From Luzula sylvatica (lineage: Eukaryota > Streptophyta > Magnoliopsida > Poales > Juncaceae): 64,000 nucleotides of DNA. The notes under the pieces are model-generated. The model searched no databases. It worked only from the letters and a program-made list of their open reading frames with translations, and was not told the DNA's origin. Position 1 is the first letter of the stretch. Each line of letters opens with the position of its first letter. A program made the translations under genes and the position numbers. The stretch spans positions 35,369,629-35,433,628 of the forward strand of contig OX326960.1 of NCBI GenBank assembly GCA_946800325.1, read 5' to 3'. This document shows, one piece after another, positions 61,370 through 64,000 of this stretch.

Positions 61370-64000
61370 AGGAAGTTTGTTTTTCGATTCAAAAAAAAAT
61401 TTTAACGCTTTGAGGAGTTCAAATAACGTGTTTTTAGTTCATTTGTATCGTATGTTTTACTACATAACTTTTCACCAAATTTGACAAACACTAAGAAAGT
61501 TTGTTTTTCGATTTCAAAACAAGATTTTAACGCTTTGAGGAGTTCAAATAACGTGTTTTCAGGTCATTTGTATCGTATCTTTTAGTACATAACTTTTCAC
61601 CAAATTTCAGAAACACTAAGGAAGTTTGTTTTTTGATTCAAAACAAGATTTTAACGCTTTGAGGAGTTCAAATAACGTGTTTTTAGATCATTTGTATCGT
61701 ATCTTTTAGTACATAACTTTTCACCAAATTTCACAAACACTAGGAAAGTTTGTTTTTCGTTTCAAAACAAGATTTTAACGCTTTGAGGAGTTCAAATAAC
61801 GTGTTTTTAGATCATTTGTATCGTATCTTTTAGTACATAACTTTTCACCAAATTTCAGAAACACTAAGGAAGTTTGTTTTTCTATTCAAAACAAGATTTT
61901 AACGCTTTGAGGAGTTCAAATAACGTGTTTTCAGATTATTTGTATCGTATATTTTACTACATAACTTTTCACCAAATTTCAGAAACACTAAGGAAGTTTG
62001 TTTTTCTATTCAAAACAAGATTTTAACGCTTTGAGGAGTTCAAATAACGTGTTTTTAGATCATTTGTATCGTATCTTTTAGTACATAACTTTTCACCAAA
62101 TTTCACAAACACTAAGGAAATTTGTTTTTCGATTCAAAACAAGATTTTAACGCTTTGAGGAGTTCAAATAACGTGTTTTTAGTTCATTTGTATCGTATGT
62201 TTTACTACATAACTTTTCACCAAATTTCACAAACACTAAGGAAGTTTGTTTTTCGAGTCAAAACAAGATTTTAACGCTTTGAGGAGTTCAAATAACGTGT
62301 TTTTAGATCATTTGTATCGTATCTTTTAGTACATAACGTTTCACCAAATTTCACAAACACTAAGGAAGTTTGTTTTTCGAGTCAAAACAAGATTTTAACG
62401 CTTTGAGGAGTTCAAATAACGTGTTTTTAGATCATTTGTATCGTATCTTTTAGTACATAACTTTTCAGCAAATTTCACAAACACTAAGGAAGTTTGTTTT
62501 TCGATTCAAAACGAAATTTGAACGCTTTGAGGAGTTCAAATAACGTGTTTTTAGATCATTTGTATCGTATCTTTTACTACATAACTTTTCACCAAATTTC
62601 AGAAACACTAAGGAAGTTTGTTTTTCGATTCAAAACAAGATTTTAACGCTTTGAGGAGTTCAAATAACGTGTTTTTAGATCATTTGTATCGTATCTTTTA
62701 GTACATAACTTTTCACCAAATTTCACAAACACTAAGGAAGTTTGTTTTTCGATTTCAAAACAATATTTTAACGCTTTGAGGAGTTCAAATAACGTGTTTT
62801 TAGTTCATTTGTATCGTATCTTTTAGTACATAACTTTTCACCAAATTTCACAAACACTAAGGAAGTTTGTTTTTCGATTTCAAAACAATATTTTAACGCT
62901 TTGAGGAGTTCAAATAACGTGTTTTTAGATCATTTGTATCGTATCTTTTAGTACATAACGTTTCACCAAATTTCACAAACACTAAGGAAGTTTGTTTTTC
63001 GATTCAAAAAAAAATTTTAACGCTTTGAGGACTTCAAATAACGTGTTTTTAGTTCATTTGTATCGTATGTTTTACTACATAACTTTTCACCGAATTTCAC
63101 AAACACTAAGGAAGTTTGTTTTTCGAGTCAAAACAAGATTTTAACGCTTTGAGGAGTTCAAATAACGTGTTTTTAGATCATTTGTATCGTATCTTTTAGT
63201 ACATAACTTTTCAGCAAATTTCACAAACACTAAGGAAGTTTGTTTTTCGATTCAAAACGAAATTTTAACGCTTTGAGGAGTTCAAATAACGTGTTTTTAG
63301 ATCATTTGTATCGTATCTTTTACTACATAACTTTTCACCAAATTTCAGAAACACTAAGGAAGTTTGTTTTTCGATTCAAAACAAGATTTTAACGCTTTGA
63401 GGAGTTCAAATAACGTGTTTTTAGATCATTTGTATCGTATCTTTTAGTACATAACTTTTCACCAAATTTCACAAACACTAAGGAAGTTTGTTTTTCGATT
63501 CAAAACAAGATTTTAACGCTTTGAGGAGTTCAAATAACGTGTTTTTAGTTCATTTGTATCGTATGTTTTACTACATAACTTTTCAACACATTTCACAAAC
63601 ACTAAGGAAGTTTGTTTTTCGAGTCAAAACAAGATTTTAACGCTTTGTGGAGTTCAAATAACGTGTTTTTAGATCATTTGTATCGTATCTTTTACTACAT
63701 AACTTTTCACCAAATTTGACAAACACTAAGAAAGTTTGTTTTTCGATTTCAAAACAAGATTTTAACGATTTGAGGAGTTCAAATAACGTGTTTTCAGGTC
63801 ATTTGTATCGTATCTTTTAGTACATAACTTTTCACCAAATTTCAGAAACACTAAGGAAGTTTGTTTTTCGATTCAAAACAAGATTTTAACGCTTTGAGGA
63901 GTTCAAATAACGTGTTTTTAGATCATTTGTATCGTATCTTTTAGTACATAACTTTTCACCAAATTTCACAAACACTAGGAAAGTTTGTTTTTCGTTTCAA
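61370..64000 (+). repeat. Distal mixed satellite segment
   Basis: After the 4222-bp HOR ends, the array passes into the paralogue of 46.2-47.2 kb (61.45-62.5 kb). It then runs through a chain of gatttcaaaacaatatt, poly-A/T, caccga and cagcaa monomers like those at 47.5-48.0 kb, ending with tttgac, cgatttgagg/caggtc and ctaggaaag monomers. Small private changes are gaggactt (about 63030), tcaacacattt (about 63585) and tttgtgg (about 63646). The array continues past the window edge in the same phase. Confidence 0.7.

Larger units (their letters stand above)
50686..61370 (+). repeat. 34-monomer HOR (4222 bp) of alternating 18-mer and 16-mer halves
   Basis: The rare gagcattt variant occurs at 50686, 52921, 55108, 57343 and 59330, and the ccagatttt...gctatg variant at 51389, 53624, 55811, 58046 and 60033. 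Spacings in both series are 2235, 2187, 2235 and 1987. The 2187 interval contains the 200-N gap, so without Ns it is 1987. The halves are thus 18 monomers (2235 bp) and 16 monomers (1987 bp), repeating as a 4222-bp unit. The 16-mer lacks two monomers found at the end of the 18-mer, near 52.67-52.92 and 57.09-57.34 kb. Copy-specific changes include aaacatta (about 54412), aataatgtg (about 58572) and cgatatt (51513 and 55935). acaaccac (aaccac at 54661 and 58883) is shared at 4222 bp. Register is lost near 61370. Confidence 0.9.
1..64000 (+). repeat. 124-bp tandem satellite array filling the window
   Basis: The whole window is a head-to-tail array of one monomer. The landmark acgctttgaggag starts at 1, 125, 249 and 373, giving a period of exactly 124 bp, and it recurs to the end of the window. 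Many monomers are 125 bp because they carry one extra T (cgatttc instead of cgattc). About 514 monomers fit in the 63,800 known bases. All are in the same orientation, and I found no inverted monomer, transposon or unrelated insert. Monomers differ mainly at diagnostic sites: gatcattt/ttcattt/cagattattt/caggtcattt, tatctttta/tatgtttta, ttagta/ttacta, caccaa/cagcaa/caccga, tttcac/tttcag/tttgac, ctaagg/ctaaga/ctagga, and cgattc/cgatttc/cgagtc/ctattc/cgtttc. Arrays of this type are typical of centromeric or pericentromeric heterochromatin in plants and animals; that placement is inference. No coding capacity is seen on either strand. Confidence 0.98.

Noticed and set aside
1..64000. CRISPR-like regular repeats
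   Set aside because: The whole 124-bp period is conserved, with no unique spacers between short repeats, so this is a tandem satellite.
1..64000. Telomeric repeats, rDNA, tRNA genes, or promoter and terminator signals
   Set aside because: None are seen. Short AT-rich words that could resemble promoter elements recur in every monomer and carry no specific support.
1..64000. Bacterial or phage accessory region hiding an undescribed gene system
   Set aside because: There is no coding capacity in any frame and no sequence other than satellite; the interest here lies in repeat architecture.

Overview
This window is one uninterrupted block of eukaryotic satellite DNA. From base 1 to base 64000, apart from a run of 200 Ns at 54001-54200, it is a head-to-tail array of a 124-bp monomer (often 125 bp) all in one orientation. 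About 514 monomers are present. The monomer is AT-rich (about 29% GC). I see no gene, RNA gene, transposon, CRISPR array, promoter or other non-satellite sequence. Because 124 is not a multiple of 3, the stop codons of each monomer rotate through all frames, so no long reading frame can exist. The kind of array (tens of kb, complex monomer, higher-order repeats) points to a centromeric or pericentromeric, or other heterochromatic, satellite of a plant or animal. The species cannot be settled from sequence alone. One motif (cataacttttcacc, reverse strand ggtgaaaagttatg) recalls plant, especially legume, centromeric satellites, but that is only a weak hint from memory.

Monomers differ at a limited set of diagnostic positions, and these variants recur in fixed orders, so the array is organised into higher-order repeats (HORs). 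All spacings below were measured by hand from rare marker variants. Region by region: about 0.77-7.97 kb holds two tandem copies of a 29-monomer, 3603-bp HOR. Near 6.5-8.6 kb a 9-monomer (1118-bp) segment is duplicated. 8.09-12.06 kb holds a 16-monomer (1986-bp) segment twice. The block about 5.05-14.24 kb recurs as a shortened block at about 14.24-21.3 kb (offset 9188 bp, falling to 7078 bp after two whole-monomer losses). 20.21-24.67 kb is an 18-monomer (2232-bp) tandem duplication. 22.38-32.14 kb is about 2.5 copies of a 32-monomer (3974-bp) HOR. 31.4-32.9 kb is a 6-monomer duplication. 32-44 kb is a mosaic of segments shared at offsets 4721, 6087, 3600 and 3353 bp. 44.4-45.5 kb is the least regular stretch. 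46-50.7 kb is a mixed zone whose segments reappear at 61.4-63 kb. 50.69-61.37 kb is about 2.5 copies of a 34-monomer (4222-bp) HOR made of alternating 18-mer and 16-mer halves.

The most useful single observation concerns the assembly. The N gap lies inside the 4222-bp HOR, and the monomer phase and HOR register continue exactly across it if the gap is given zero length. The 200 Ns are therefore probably a placeholder (or hide a whole number of HOR units). The biology on view is the evolution of a satellite by nested unequal exchange, local conversion and chimeric-monomer formation; nothing here encodes a protein system.
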